In this document: positions 23,111 to 33,786 of the stretch, piece after piece
How the letters are laid out: every line of letters starts with the position of its first letter
How positions within the stretch are numbered: the first letter of the stretch is position 1
Assembly: GCA_009760855.2 (NCBI GenBank)
Contig: WPIO01000027.1
Coordinates: 654,501 to 718,500 of the forward strand
Reading direction: 5' to 3'
Source: Cristatella mucedo
Taxonomy: Eukaryota > Bryozoa > Phylactolaemata > Cristatellidae
Length of the DNA: 64,000 nt
Translations under genes and position numbers: made by a program
The notes under the pieces: model-generated
Told to the model about the DNA's origin: nothing
The model's database searches: none
What the model saw: only the letters and a program-made list of their open reading frames with translations

Positions 23111-24229
23111 TCGCTCGCTGCATACATAGCATTTCCGACAAGCTGTCGAGCTAGAAATGCAGTAGTACCACGTAATCAAATATGGTGGGCACCCTTGTTG
23201 AACCATTGCCACCAACCTATTTGAAGGGGTTTCTAAAATGCTAGCAGGTAAAAGCACGTTTTGCCAGAACCTAATATGTCTACCGAAAAAGGTGAAGGGC
23301 GTCGGGAGCTCTTAGAGGTATTATTTAGCACCTTGAATATCAAACCCAAGCACTATAGAATTAAACTAATTGACATGGAGGTTGGTCCCTTGCGACTTTA
23401 GCTTGATTCGGCAAGGTCAAAGACAAAACAGTGTTTGATAACTTGAGACCAATAACAGGACAGCTTTAGCTTATGATGCATCAGCTCTATTAAAGTTTGT
23501 TATTGGCCTTAGCAAATCTGCCACTTGATGATTTAGCTGGGCTTTGGATTCATACATAAGCACAGTAAATTTAAAGTTACTAACAGCTGGCCATGCGTTC
23601 CTATACGTCCACTTTAATATGCTGCACAAGCCATGATACTTGTTCTTTTGCTGACCCGATAAGAAGCCTGTTGGTAGCCTTCGTTAATAAATTTTCTTGA
23701 AGAAAGTTTGACGAGCTTGGATAGAAATTGAGTCCTCGTAGTGTGTTTATAAATTTATAAATTTGTAATAATAATTTATAATTTATTTTATAAATTTATA
23801 AGGATGAATATGTACAGAACGTGATGCATGCCATTGCCTAGCCTACTTCGATTCTCTACATGAACGTGGCAGTGGCATCCGCACAGGGATAATTGGCTAG
23901 TTTATTTGTTATTGTTGATTAATTTATAATTATATAGCTAGTATTTGAAAACCGGGGAAATGAGATATGCATTTTCTGCAAAAAGGGGCAAGACTATTAA
24001 ACGTATTTATAGAGACAACTTAATTAGGGCATTCAGATTGCATGCAATCCTATTCATGAATCGGAAGAATAAAGGAATACCAAAGAAATTCAAGGTTCAC
24101 AAACTAAGTTTTGTGGCAGTATCTTTTTATAAGAATCCACAGCATCAAACCCTTATGCATTTAATTGCCTTACGAGACCACTCAGATTGGCTGTACTAAA
24201 ATTCCAAAACGAAAACCAAAAAAGCATGT
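23111..24229. other. No gene recognised; AT palindrome
   Basis: A self-complementary ATAAATTTATAAATT block lies at 23743-23800. An 84-codon frame at 23945-24199 is unassigned. Confidence 0.3.
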
Positions 24230-24339
24230 GAGTGACTCAAATATAAATCCCAAAATCCAACGTGGTGTGCTCCGATGTGGTGAAAGTTTCAAAATGGCAC
24301 ATCCAAGACCCTTCGTTGGGTGTTTAAAATGGGCATGGA

Positions 24340-24720
24340 CCGAAGAAATGCAGGGGCTACCGAAGTTCTGAGATGAGATCTAGGGGTTTCTGTAAAGGTT
24401 TTGAAACGGTTAGAGGGCAGTTTTAGGGGCTTCTCAGCAGATGCTCCTATTATCAGTGAGCTAATGCAGAGGCTTCTATATCAAGCCAAAGCTGCGAAGC
24501 ACAGACAGCAGATCGAAAGCTTGACCTGTGTAAAAGCTTTCTACGTGTTCGCGGCTCTGATTTAAAGACTTGAATACCAAAGTTAATAAACTCGGATAGC
24601 ATATTCACGAATTTTATTCAAAGGGATAACGGCTTTAGAGAGTAGATCTAGAAGTTTAGCTACAGAGGCAAATGGTCTCATTGGGTTTAAACGGCAAACT
24701 GCTATACACTGGCTTGCACA
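24340..24720 (-). repeat. Degenerate ~42-bp minisatellite, inverted copy
   Basis: Read on the minus strand it has the same wording (CAGATCTAGAGGCTTCT-like and AGCAGATC, spaced by about 40-45 bases) as the plus-strand arrays at 41.9-42.8 and 48.1-49.1 kb. Examples on the plus strand are CAGAGGCTTCTATATCAAGC and GACAGCAGATCGAAAGC. Units are heavily diverged. Confidence 0.5.
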
Positions 24721-25269
24721 CTGGAACTGACCTTGATTCAGCCACTACTTTGACAATAAACGGAAGCTAACTTTTTTAACCCATACTTGTACATAATGGC
24801 TTAAGTGAAGTACTTATGGTAAGATGTATGGTTATTTTGTTGGTGCTTCTGCATGCTAAGGCTTCTGATGGTTCAGACCAGCAAAACCATTAAATAATAA
24901 TATACAGCCGAATTAATTTTTTGATCTCAGACTGGTTTACAGCTTGCTTTTCTCACTTTAACCAGCCTTTAACAAATCTAAAGGCCATTCCTACATCTAA
25001 TCGTGACTGCTAAAACTCCATAAGGCCAAAACAATTAATAATTTCTAGCCATATATTCGGCATTAAACCTGATAAATACATTTCCCATTCTTGAGTTTAG
25101 GTAATGTTTGGAAGAAGGATCAATTGCATTCACTTTGTTATTTAAAATATTTTCATATGATCAATTGTTTTTGAGGTTCGGCTCGTTAAGAGTAACACTA
25201 GTTGATTTAACCGCTCCTTTTGTATACCGACTGAATAGCCGTTACGGTTATCCCCACTGCTTCAAATAG
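24721..25269. other. No gene recognised
   Basis: AT-rich intergenic sequence without motifs or repeats that I can identify. Confidence 0.3.
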
Positions 25270-25372
25270 AAATTAAGGATAGCCCACTACTGGATCGGAA
25301 TCCACAACCTCGGGACCGAGGTCGTGAAAAGCAACAGCTTTAACTAGTGTTCCATCACGGCTCGTTGCTAGT
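25270..25372 (-). mobile_element. tRNA-derived SINE, minus-strand copy
   Basis: The reverse complement reads GAGCCGTGATGGAACACTAG, then GTTGCTTTTCACGACCTCGG, then GATTCCGATCC. This is the tRNA-like head shared with the 6.4, 6.8 and 27.7 kb copies. The 3' body is missing or unrecognisable. Confidence 0.7.
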
Positions 25373-26824
25373 GGTGACATGAAAGCCTCAAAAGACGGTA
25401 TTGGATTTTTCAGGGATATATTAACAACTGGAAATCAAATAGCTAATACATGGAACCTAAAATAGTGGTTTACATGATTCTTCAAAAACCAGGAATAGAA
25501 AAAAGGCTAACTTCGTGCCATTGATGTTACAGTTCCACAGATGCGGTTTTGACTTGGTTGCTGTGAATTAAAATATGGTCGTTTCAAACTGTTGTTGCAA
25601 ACCAGTGTCGACTACTTTAAACGTAAGATGGATTATTAGCCAGTAGTATGTATTACCAAACAATCATCGAGTCGTCGATTATAGAGTTTTTAGAGGCGTC
25701 AGATCAAGCACGAGCACAATAATCAGCCTGTCGCAGTTTCTCACTAACAAGTGGCCAAGGTGATTGACTGGTTACAGGTAAAGGTTGGGAGTCAAAATCG
25801 TAATGCAATCGGTATTAACAGTGTTAATGCTAATCGGCCTAGCTACTTGGGCCACTTCTCAGACCACTCTCAGACCATTCCTAGTTGTTAGAGCAACGTG
25901 GCTGCCTACATTAACATCAGCTCATGTATATATCTGTAAGTTAACCAGCTCCTTTGTCATAGCTTCGTTTCCGATTAATAATGCATGCGGGTAAACCAAC
26001 CACAAGGCGTCAGCAGAGTGATTTTAGAGAGGCACTAGTTTCAGCCCCTATGAAAGACGGTATGAGTCACCATTCAACCTCTGACCTACCGACTGATAAT
26101 AGACCTCTGCATAGCTTTTACCTGGTATGGATGTCCTTGCTAAGGGCATTCTACTCCAGTTTCTTGTGACCGATATTAACGACTAGAATATGTTTTCCAA
26201 CGTAGCAATCTGCCATTAAATCCTGGGTCACAATGTAGGCTGATATGGAAACTTGGATCGCATTTGATTTATGCAATGGGGTATGGCCTGTGAATGGATA
26301 AACGAGACAAATGGCTGCCGGCCAAATTTCCATTTATGTATGCTTCTGGTTGTTGCTAGATGGAAAATTAAAGTAATAAGCCACTTATACGGGCTTTTAT
26401 GTGAAGTTGGAGGTTGTGGGTTTAAGCACTGTAATTTCTTACAAACTTGCCTTGCATCCTCTTATTAGGGCAATTGGTGCTTAGCCTCTTCTGGAGCTAG
26501 ACAAATGGGGTATTTCAAGCTTTCAATTAAATCATTTTGTTCTGGGTTATCTTTTTTGGTTCTCGCCTTTGTTGCAAAAGTATGCATTTAAGGCTGTACA
26601 TGAGTTTATTTCAATTACCGTGGGGGCAATTAAGGTATGGCGAAGATGTGTGCCCATCACCAACAGTGGCTTGCAATATATAAAACCTTTGTTAAATCAT
26701 GACCAGTTTCGCGTGCAGCAGCCGTGAAAACTATAAGCTGAGTCCTGGAACTGCTGCACAATTCTAACTTTAGTCAGCTGCAACAGTGGAGTGATCAACG
26801 ATCAACGTAGAAACTCTGGTATTT
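25373..26824. other. No confirmed gene; possible signal-peptide exon
   Basis: The frame from the ATG at 25803 reads MQSVLTVLMLIGLATWATSQ, a plausible signal peptide, and meets a GTAAGT donor at about 25937. A further unassigned frame with Trp and Cys lies at 26271-26468. Without downstream exons this remains a guess. Confidence 0.25.
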
Positions 26825-27345
26825 AATTACTCAGAGAACTCAATTTCTGTCTAGGCGCTTTACATTTGCTGCAAGGGGAAATGCAAGCAATGTCATGCTT
26901 GATAAACAATATGAATAACATGGTTAGGGGTAACATGCAGTGTCAGCACCCATAGACACATCAAGGACGAATCACAGGAACCCACTAAATGCTGTTGAGG
27001 TTTGTACGAACTATTGGTAAACTGTTGGATTCCGAAAAGCTGGTGGCACGATGCTTGGCCTGATGGGAGAGTAGAGCTGAGAGATAGGATTGAGCCAAAG
27101 AACAAAATGACCTAAAAGTGAGCGACCAAACCTAGAAGTCGATCCGTTGCTTGACTGGGAGAAAGTTCCGTCTGGCGAGAAGTGGTGTGATGTGGCAACT
27201 GTGCCACTCACGACAGACTAGCCTAGCTGCAGAGTTTTTCATCAGCTCCAATCGCCTGAATGCACATGCCGGTAGGCCAGCATGCAGTGAGTTAAAGAAG
27301 TCTTTTTCGATGTTCGCCTTTGTCACTGACCTAGCCACCTAACCA
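26825..27345 (-). mobile_element. LINE 3' fragment with internal deletion
   Basis: The terminal half-hairpin (GGCGCTTTACATTTGCTGC at 26854-26872), the 3' region and the C-terminal ORF2 remnants (ARLVCREWHSCHITPLL near 27240) are visible. About 100 bases between the 3' region and the ORF are deleted at about 26997. Confidence 0.8.
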
Positions 27346-27682
27346 TAATACCCATGAACAAAACCGGGTGAACCATCTGTGCCCATAGCAGATAAACTGA
27401 AGGAGTAAGCCAAATTGGTCTGATTTTCAGATAGATGTATTGATACATAATTGAACTCCATAACTCTCAACAAACCGGACAATTGTCAGTTATCTATGAT
27501 GTGGTGGTGCTTCACAAAGCCACCAATAAATGTGAGTTTTAAACGTTAAAAATGTTTCACTTTTAAAATGATGCAGACGAACTCAGGGTTCAAGGTTGCT
27601 GGTAAGACAATGATGCAAAGGTGCACATAAGATTCACAACCAGTGGTTAGTGAAACATGGCTTAGTAACACTTATTACTTGG

Positions 27683-27872
27683 TGAGCCGTGATAACTCAC
27701 TAGTAAGGTGGTTGTTTTTTATGACCTTAACCCCGAGGTCGTGAGTTCGAATCCTCTGGTGGACAATCCTTTATTGTCGCTGCATGCGATGGTAATAGCC
27801 ATAAAGGCTTATTTGTCGCTATGCAATAGAGGCTGTTTAATCATCTAGTCTTTTTATGGCAAACAGCTCGGC
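27683..27872 (+). mobile_element. tRNA-derived SINE, near full length
   Basis: The head is GAGCCGTGATAACTCACTAG ... GAGTTCGAATCCTCTGG (intact B-box-like GAGTTCGAATCC). It is followed by a body CTTTATTGTCGCTGCATGCG ... ATAAAGGCTTATTTGTCGCT. This is the cleanest copy in the window. Confidence 0.8.
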
Positions 27873-28366
27873 AAACCTTACCAGAAAAAGTCATATCCAC
27901 AGCATAAATAGTAAATATAGTTACATGCGTGTCTTTAAAATAAACCGAGAAAAGAATTATTTGTCTAGCACAAGAAATACATCGTATGCTGTCAAATCTC
28001 ATAGAAACTCGCTGGTATAGGCTAGAAAATAGTCGTTACGAGTAACGTAGCCTCCGTGTGACCGGCGTATGTATCTGAGACTGCCTTGCACTCCCAGTAG
28101 TGTTCAAAACTTCCCTGCTAGACCTGAGTCCGTGAAGATAATAAAGTCGGAGTTTGTATGGCAAACGTTGGATGCATATCCTCGTACCTTTACAAAGACG
28201 GCCACTCCAAGCCCCCAATTAGAGAGCTCGGAATCCTAAGACTCATTGATAGCAAATATACGTCAACCTGCATCTTGGATAAAATGAATATCAAATTAAA
28301 ATAAGAAGACTTATGACGTGCATAGTTATAACCCTTTTTTTACCACGCTTCCTCTGCCTGCACTAG

Positions 28367-28560
28367 TCTACCAAAAACCAGCAGTGGAAAGACTTGTGGT
28401 AATGGAATCGGTGCTGATTTGGCTGACCAAGGGCACCCACCAAGTGTGGGGAGATCATTTCAAAATACCGATTGACCTGCCGTCAGGAGTTGGTACTATG
28501 GAACATTTAAACGATTGCAATAAAAGAGAAACTTTGACGATAAAGACCGCTCATGACTAG
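28367..28560 (+). CDS. Family B candidate last exon, function unknown
   Basis: A pyrimidine-rich acceptor (CTTCCTCTGCCTGCACTAG, ending at 28366) precedes an open frame of 64 codons ending TAG (28558-28560). AATAAA follows at about 28615. The peptide contains KPAVERLVVMESVLIWLTKG, HQVWGDHFKIPIDLPSG and LNDCNKRETLTIKTAHD. I do not recognise the family. A diverged, broken relative occurs at 15484-15682, which argues that this is a duplicated coding exon. Upstream exons were not identified. It is convergent with family X (stop at 29164). Confidence 0.4.
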
Positions 28561-29163
28561 ACTAGTGTGGACGTCATGCATCATTTATTTCCCACCTTAA
28601 TGTTAATACTTACTAAATAAAGCAGTGTTCAATGCATTTTGGAGCAGGGGAGATTCATGCTTTAAAAAATATAAAATTGATTATTTCAAATTAAATTTTG
28701 CAGAGCATTATCTTATTCATTTGTATTAATCTTGGGCAAGCAATGAATGCTTTTGCATTGGCAATTACTGTTCATGGAAAGTTATTAGTTTAGATTAATT
28801 TCCTCTGCTGCTGAATTTAGCTAAGATGACATTCATGTTGAAAACAGAAATCTTATTTCTTCAAATGATTGCTGCTTACATGTGAGCCATGTAAAAGCTC
28901 GCATTTACGCGAACTGTGAATCGTACTAATGTAAAAAAAATGAACCAGCAACTAGTATTGTTCAGCACTCTCAATCTCTTCCCTGCAGGGAAGGCTTGCC
29001 CATCCAAGTATCTGTAGTCAATGGTAACGGGTTAAACAATATTCATAATACATAATGCTGACAAGCAGCTTCTGTTTAGCACCGTTCTGTTTGGCAGCAT
29101 CCGATACAAAATCAAAAGCGGCCGAACGTGAGAAAGCAAGTGGTACCACTGATACATTTTCTA

Positions 29164-30050
29164 TTAGTAAAGTGACAAAAACATAGCTAGTTCTACTGTT
29201 ATAGCTGCTAATACAACTACTTTACCACTAATGCTGCCATTACTGACGATTAACGCTGCAGCCATTACTGATGATTCTGCTGCTGCTTGTTCTGCTGCTA
29301 CGGCAGCTTCCATTAGTTTAAACTGTTCACCTACCCAAGCAATCTGTGTGGTGGTTTCAGTGAGCTTTGTACAAGTACCTATGCATGATTCAGTGCATTT
29401 TTTATCTTTCTGAACGGATGCCAAGTGTGTTTTCCTTACAGCTTCATTATGCTGGAGTAAGTTCGGTTTTAATTTGCATTTCCATGTAGTACATGGAACT
29501 ACACCTTGGTACCAGATTTATTTGGTAACATTTTCAGAAAACCCAGATGGGGATCAAGTTCTACAACGGCATCAACAAATGATCGTTCATTAATATTAAA
29601 GTCACAATAATTTATTCATAGTACAGTTTTCAAATGATGGTTAAAAAGTGTGTTGTACATTATGATTACAAAAAATGTGTGATAAGTAAGAGAGAGAAAC
29701 CATGTAAAAATACCCACAGTCAAACGATCTACTGTTGAGGTTTACTGCACTTCTAGATGCTGAGTCAGAGCAGGTTGCTGAATAGTGCTTTATTGTGGCA
29801 GTGAGGAATTCATTATATGCCAGCATTCCGGGTGAGTCCTTGTTTAAAAGAACGCGTCGAATTCGTAGTTCAATAATAATATTTTGAGGCCGCGAGCGAT
29901 GAAGGTTGTAGAGGTCAGGTTTCATGCTAACCGTAATTTTGCTAGTGAGGCCCGGCCTTCGGAAAAATGCCATTGCTGTCCCATGAACGCTCAGTGGAGA
30001 GGCGAGTAGAAAGCCGGACCTGGAGCAAGGCTGCTGCTTAAACGACCTAC
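29164..30050 (-). CDS. Family X gene, last two exons; Cys-rich protein with GPI-signal-like tail
   Basis: Two minus-strand exons can be joined in phase 0. The upstream one starts near 30050 and ends at 29746 (TCTAGAAGTGCA before GTAAAC). The last is 29409-29164 (TTCAG acceptor, TAA stop, 81 codons). The last exon begins with a C-x3-C-x3-C cluster (CTESCIGTC), runs through an Ala/Glu-rich segment, and ends in a hydrophobic tail after small residues (SNGSISG, then VVVLAAITVELAMFLSLY). That is the layout of a GPI-attachment signal or a C-terminal membrane anchor. A diverged copy at 39.3-40.27 kb shares both exons and the splice positions. I do not recognise the family. It is head-to-head with the NPC2-like pseudogene at 30.3 kb. 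The 5' exons are unknown. Confidence 0.5.
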
Positions 30051-30299
30051 AAATCTGAAGGCCACTGTAAAACTCCAAGTTGGTTGGAAGCAAGACACAC
30101 CGTTTTAATCAGGCTTTAAGATTGGACACACTTTCTCAGTTTGTAAGACAAAATGTGTCTAGAAATCAAAATGCTTGATTTCCACAGGATTTTTATAGAA
30201 TTTTGCATGCAAACAGTTTATTTAGTAGCTACATAAGCAATTTAATCGCTAAATATGGTGTATTAAAATGACTTTTAATGTGTACAAGTTGAAGCCCAT

Positions 30300-30960
30300 C
30301 TCTTCCCTTGACCAAAACATTACCACCTACAATGTGATAGAAAATGTGTCACCAAAAACATATCGGGATGTTTGTATAACACCACTATAACTAGCTTGTA
30401 ACAAAGCCTAGGGAATAACATCGTCGTCTTAGGTGACATTTCCCGTTAATACTTGCAACTAAGTCTGTGGGACTCATTTCAAAGTACTGATGCGGAAAAT
30501 TCCTAAACTTAATTCTTAAGCATGCTGAGAGCAGAGCATGCAAGTGCTCAATTAATGTGCTTCTAGCGTGTCATTGATATTTACAAGAAAATCAAATTCA
30601 ACACTGAAGACATCAGACTGAGTGCAAGTTTTTGGAACTTTGCTCCCGTTTTCTCCACCAGATTCTAACGATTGCCACTTGGGGGTTGCATGCCCGACGG
30701 CAGCTGGAGCAGACTATGCAATTTCCTTCGCATTACCTATCTACGAATTGTATCCTAATGTATCAGCTAATTCCACTCAATTGCTCGAGCAGAAGCACCG
30801 ATTAGTTCTGCCAAATTCACAGCTGCTTTTAATGCTTGTGTTTTAATGCTTAAACCACCTTAGATGCAGATAACACAATCGCGGAGCGAATCGTATGTGA
30901 GATTCGTTTTTCCACGGACTAGGTAACATCTCTTCCTCCACAACCGTAAGGCCATATGAA
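30300..30960 (+). pseudogene. NPC2-like pseudogene, exon 3 with flanking intron
   Basis: The exon 3 equivalent (about 30574-30747) retains VQVFGTLLPF, NDCHLGVACP and ADYAISFALP. It has three lesions: the acceptor CAG is CAA, there is an in-frame TGA just before GTGCAAGTTTTTGG (about 30622), and the donor context CAG-GT has become AAT-GT. Flanking intron DNA on both sides matches the other two copies. Exons 1, 2 and 4 are not found. It forms the left arm of the inverted duplication with family X. Confidence 0.8.
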
Positions 30961-31261
30961 GTAAAGAATAACTTTTAATATTGAATTTTTCCATCTAGCT
31001 TTGATTTAAATACCAAATAAACTCCTCTAATTCATCTAAGGTTTATCGTGATAACTTTATAATAACTGCTCCAAGCACTTACGTTTATCAAATAATAGAA
31101 AAGACACTTAGCATTCCCTCACATTAACTGAAACTGTCCATGGGCTGTAACTACAGGCAAGCATTCACCACGAAGCTTGCATGCGTTCATTCTAATTATC
31201 ACGAAATCCACATGTCACTTTTTCAAAGTTACTTTTAGTTACACGGCTGCGTCAGATACAC

Positions 31262-32055
31262 AATCAAGTCCGCATAGTTTCGGCTATACAATATGGCTAA
31301 AAGTTGGGCTTGTTTAGATAGAGAGACGACATCTAAGTTGGTTCCCGCATTTGAGACATCCCGTCCTGACATCTCTAACTTACTGCTGGCTGGTCTTACG
31401 GCATGTTCAATCAGGTGCTTACAGCTCGTTCAAAAATCGGCACTTAGGCTTGTCTGTCGTGAGCTTCACAGTTGCCACATCACACCACTTCTGGCCGACC
31501 TGCACTGGCTACTAGTCAAGCAACGGATTGAATTCAAGGTGTTGTTGCTCACCTTTAGCTCTCTCTATGCTTTGGCTCCAGCCTACCTATCAGATCTTTT
31601 CCCCCACGGGGCCAAGCATCGTACCCCCAGCTTTTCAGAAGCTAATTGCCGACCTATAACTCTTACAAGAATCTAATCTATTGGAGACGGTACATTTAGT
31701 TCCCACGCTACAAAATCCTAGAACTTACTCCCTACTTTTTTCAAGACATCCCCTGTTTTGACCACATTTAAAAAATGAAAACCTACCTATTTATGACAGT
31801 ATTTACTGAGTCGCTGTGATTCGTCCTTTATCTGCATATTCGTGCTGACACTGTGCATGCTGCCACTAACCACATTTGCATGCCAACCCTGTGCATGTCA
31901 CCCCTAACCATGTTATTCATGTTGCTTATCTAGCATGATAATGATTACTATTCAATCGTGTTTCCCTTTGCAGCAAATGTAAAGCGCCTAGAAAGAGATT
32001 GAGTTCTCTGTGGGTGCTTTATCAAGTGCATTATTATTGTTATTACTACTGTTAG
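31262..32055 (+). mobile_element. LINE 3' fragment with intact hairpin
   Basis: An open frame (31293-31676) encodes the C-terminal domain (ARLVCREL-type as LRLVCRELHSCHITPLLADL; FKVLLLTFSSLYALAPAYLS). The 3' region, a clean terminal hairpin (31981-32020) and an ATT tail follow. Inserted near the third NPC2-like copy. Confidence 0.9.
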
Positions 32056-33726
32056 TGCACCTGCCTTCACAAAAATCGCCTAATTTACTTTCGGTAAAAG
32101 CTCAAACCTAATTTTACTTTCAGGAGGAATGGGTTAACAAGCCAATTAATTGTATGCAAGTGATTGACTGAGCTACTAAAGTTTACCTAATAAGACTTTC
32201 AGACTAAGTACATAACTAACGTAACTACACTATAAGACTTTCAGTGGCACGAAGTTTCTTAGGCATAGCGAACAACCGGCATGCATATAAGGTTGTTAGG
32301 GTCAGCCTTAGGCACATCCGATTTTTTAAGTTTTTATTAATTGCAGTAAGCTCGCCGGTTTTTCGGTTCATATGTGATTTACATGCATGAGGGTACACAA
32401 CACCATTCAAGTTACTCTGCAGAGGTCATTCTAAATAGTAGACACAAGTTTCTGGACGTCTACTTATAAAGATGGCTCGTCCATGATACCTGAATTATTT
32501 TTCTCACATGATACGATGAGTAGCAATGCACTTCGGCATTGATCCGTTTTAATGAAGTTCAAAATGTCGAAATTTGCATTATCTAAGAGTGCCATAAAGA
32601 GGAACACAATTGGCGGCAGGCAACAACTCCTACTTACTCAAGGAATTTTGTTTTTGTCTGACCTTCGATATGAATAGTTAAGGGAAGCCAATAGATTTAT
32701 TAGAACAGAAATAGGATCTTGGATAACTTTATAGAGATGAAATACAATTGTATCCTGAAGTCAGAAAATTAATTCATAATCGGACATGTTCACACTAATC
32801 TTAGAAAAAGTGTCTTATATCTATTCAATTTACATATTCTATAAAGGAAGCATGAGAAGCACCAGAATTTTGACGGAAAATTTCAGGAACCCATTTAGGT
32901 TACATGCCATATCCTAAATAGCTTTTCATTTCTCTTTTATTTACCTACTATTATAATGTTGGCTTGCATTTAGCATATATTTATTTCAATCAAAGGTTCT
33001 TACTTACACCGACAGTTCAAAGTCAATACCACTTTATACGTATAGTTGAAACTTGTTAATTATAGTCTCCTGAAAGGAAATTTAAAGTTTTCAGACTCAA
33101 ATGCTGAAGTGCTATACCCATGTCACACCATTTTAACAGAACTATCGAGAAACGGATGGCCAAATCACCCATGAAGATACACAAACTTTTTCCACTATAT
33201 TTGCAACTATGCAAAGGACGTGCGTGAGCATTTATGCCTCAGTCTTTCAAAAATTACTTCGGTCACATCCAATTTTCAGCCAACTTATAGCTTTCAGGGA
33301 ACGTTTAAAGAGTCGTTGTTCTGATCGCTATGGAGACACATCTAGCTGATTTTCTTCAGACCCCCTCTCTAACTCTCCCCTTCTACCGACTGCTTCGTGA
33401 CATCCGGCTTCCGGGTTTTTCTGAAATGCAAGCTCACTCTTCGGGGGTCGTTGCCTGAACTGACATATGGAGCTTCAGCCGGAGCAGACTTGCGTAATAC
33501 AATTGGGTTTAGTGGCAGTCGTGAAATGAGTTAGCATACCCGATTTTCGTCCTAGTGATGAATTTTTAGGCTACGAAGGTGCGGCCATTTTCTACTTAAC
33601 AGTTAAAATGGAAATTGTAGTGTATGCATGCGGTATATTGGTTTACATTTTCAATCAAATTAGCTCAATTCCTAGCAGCAATTTGACAATAGTGAAATCG
33701 CTTAGCTTACACACCACCTGTTTTTT
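32056..33726. other. Intergenic, no gene recognised
   Basis: I looked for a plus-strand NPC2 exon 4 belonging to the 30.6 kb pseudogene and found none. Only short unassigned frames are present. Confidence 0.4.
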
Positions 33727-33732
33727 TTTATT
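33727..33732 (-). promoter_or_regulatory. Poly(A) signal of the NPC2-like gene
   Basis: AATAAA on the minus strand, 55 bases beyond the stop codon of the complete NPC2-like gene, in the context GTGAATAAAAAAAA. Confidence 0.65.
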
Positions 33733-33786
33733 CACGAGGAGCTTTGCAAAACTACTCATTGACAAATAAGAATGATGAAGACCTCC

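Noticed and set aside
27683-27760. Possible tRNA gene
   Set aside because: A- and B-box-like sequences are present, but the acceptor stem does not close, and a SINE body shared with other copies follows.
29641-30093. Full 150-codon minus-strand frame as a single exon
   Set aside because: It has no ATG at the frame's beginning, and comparison with X' places a GCA-GTAAAC donor at 29746. The frame downstream of that is intronic.
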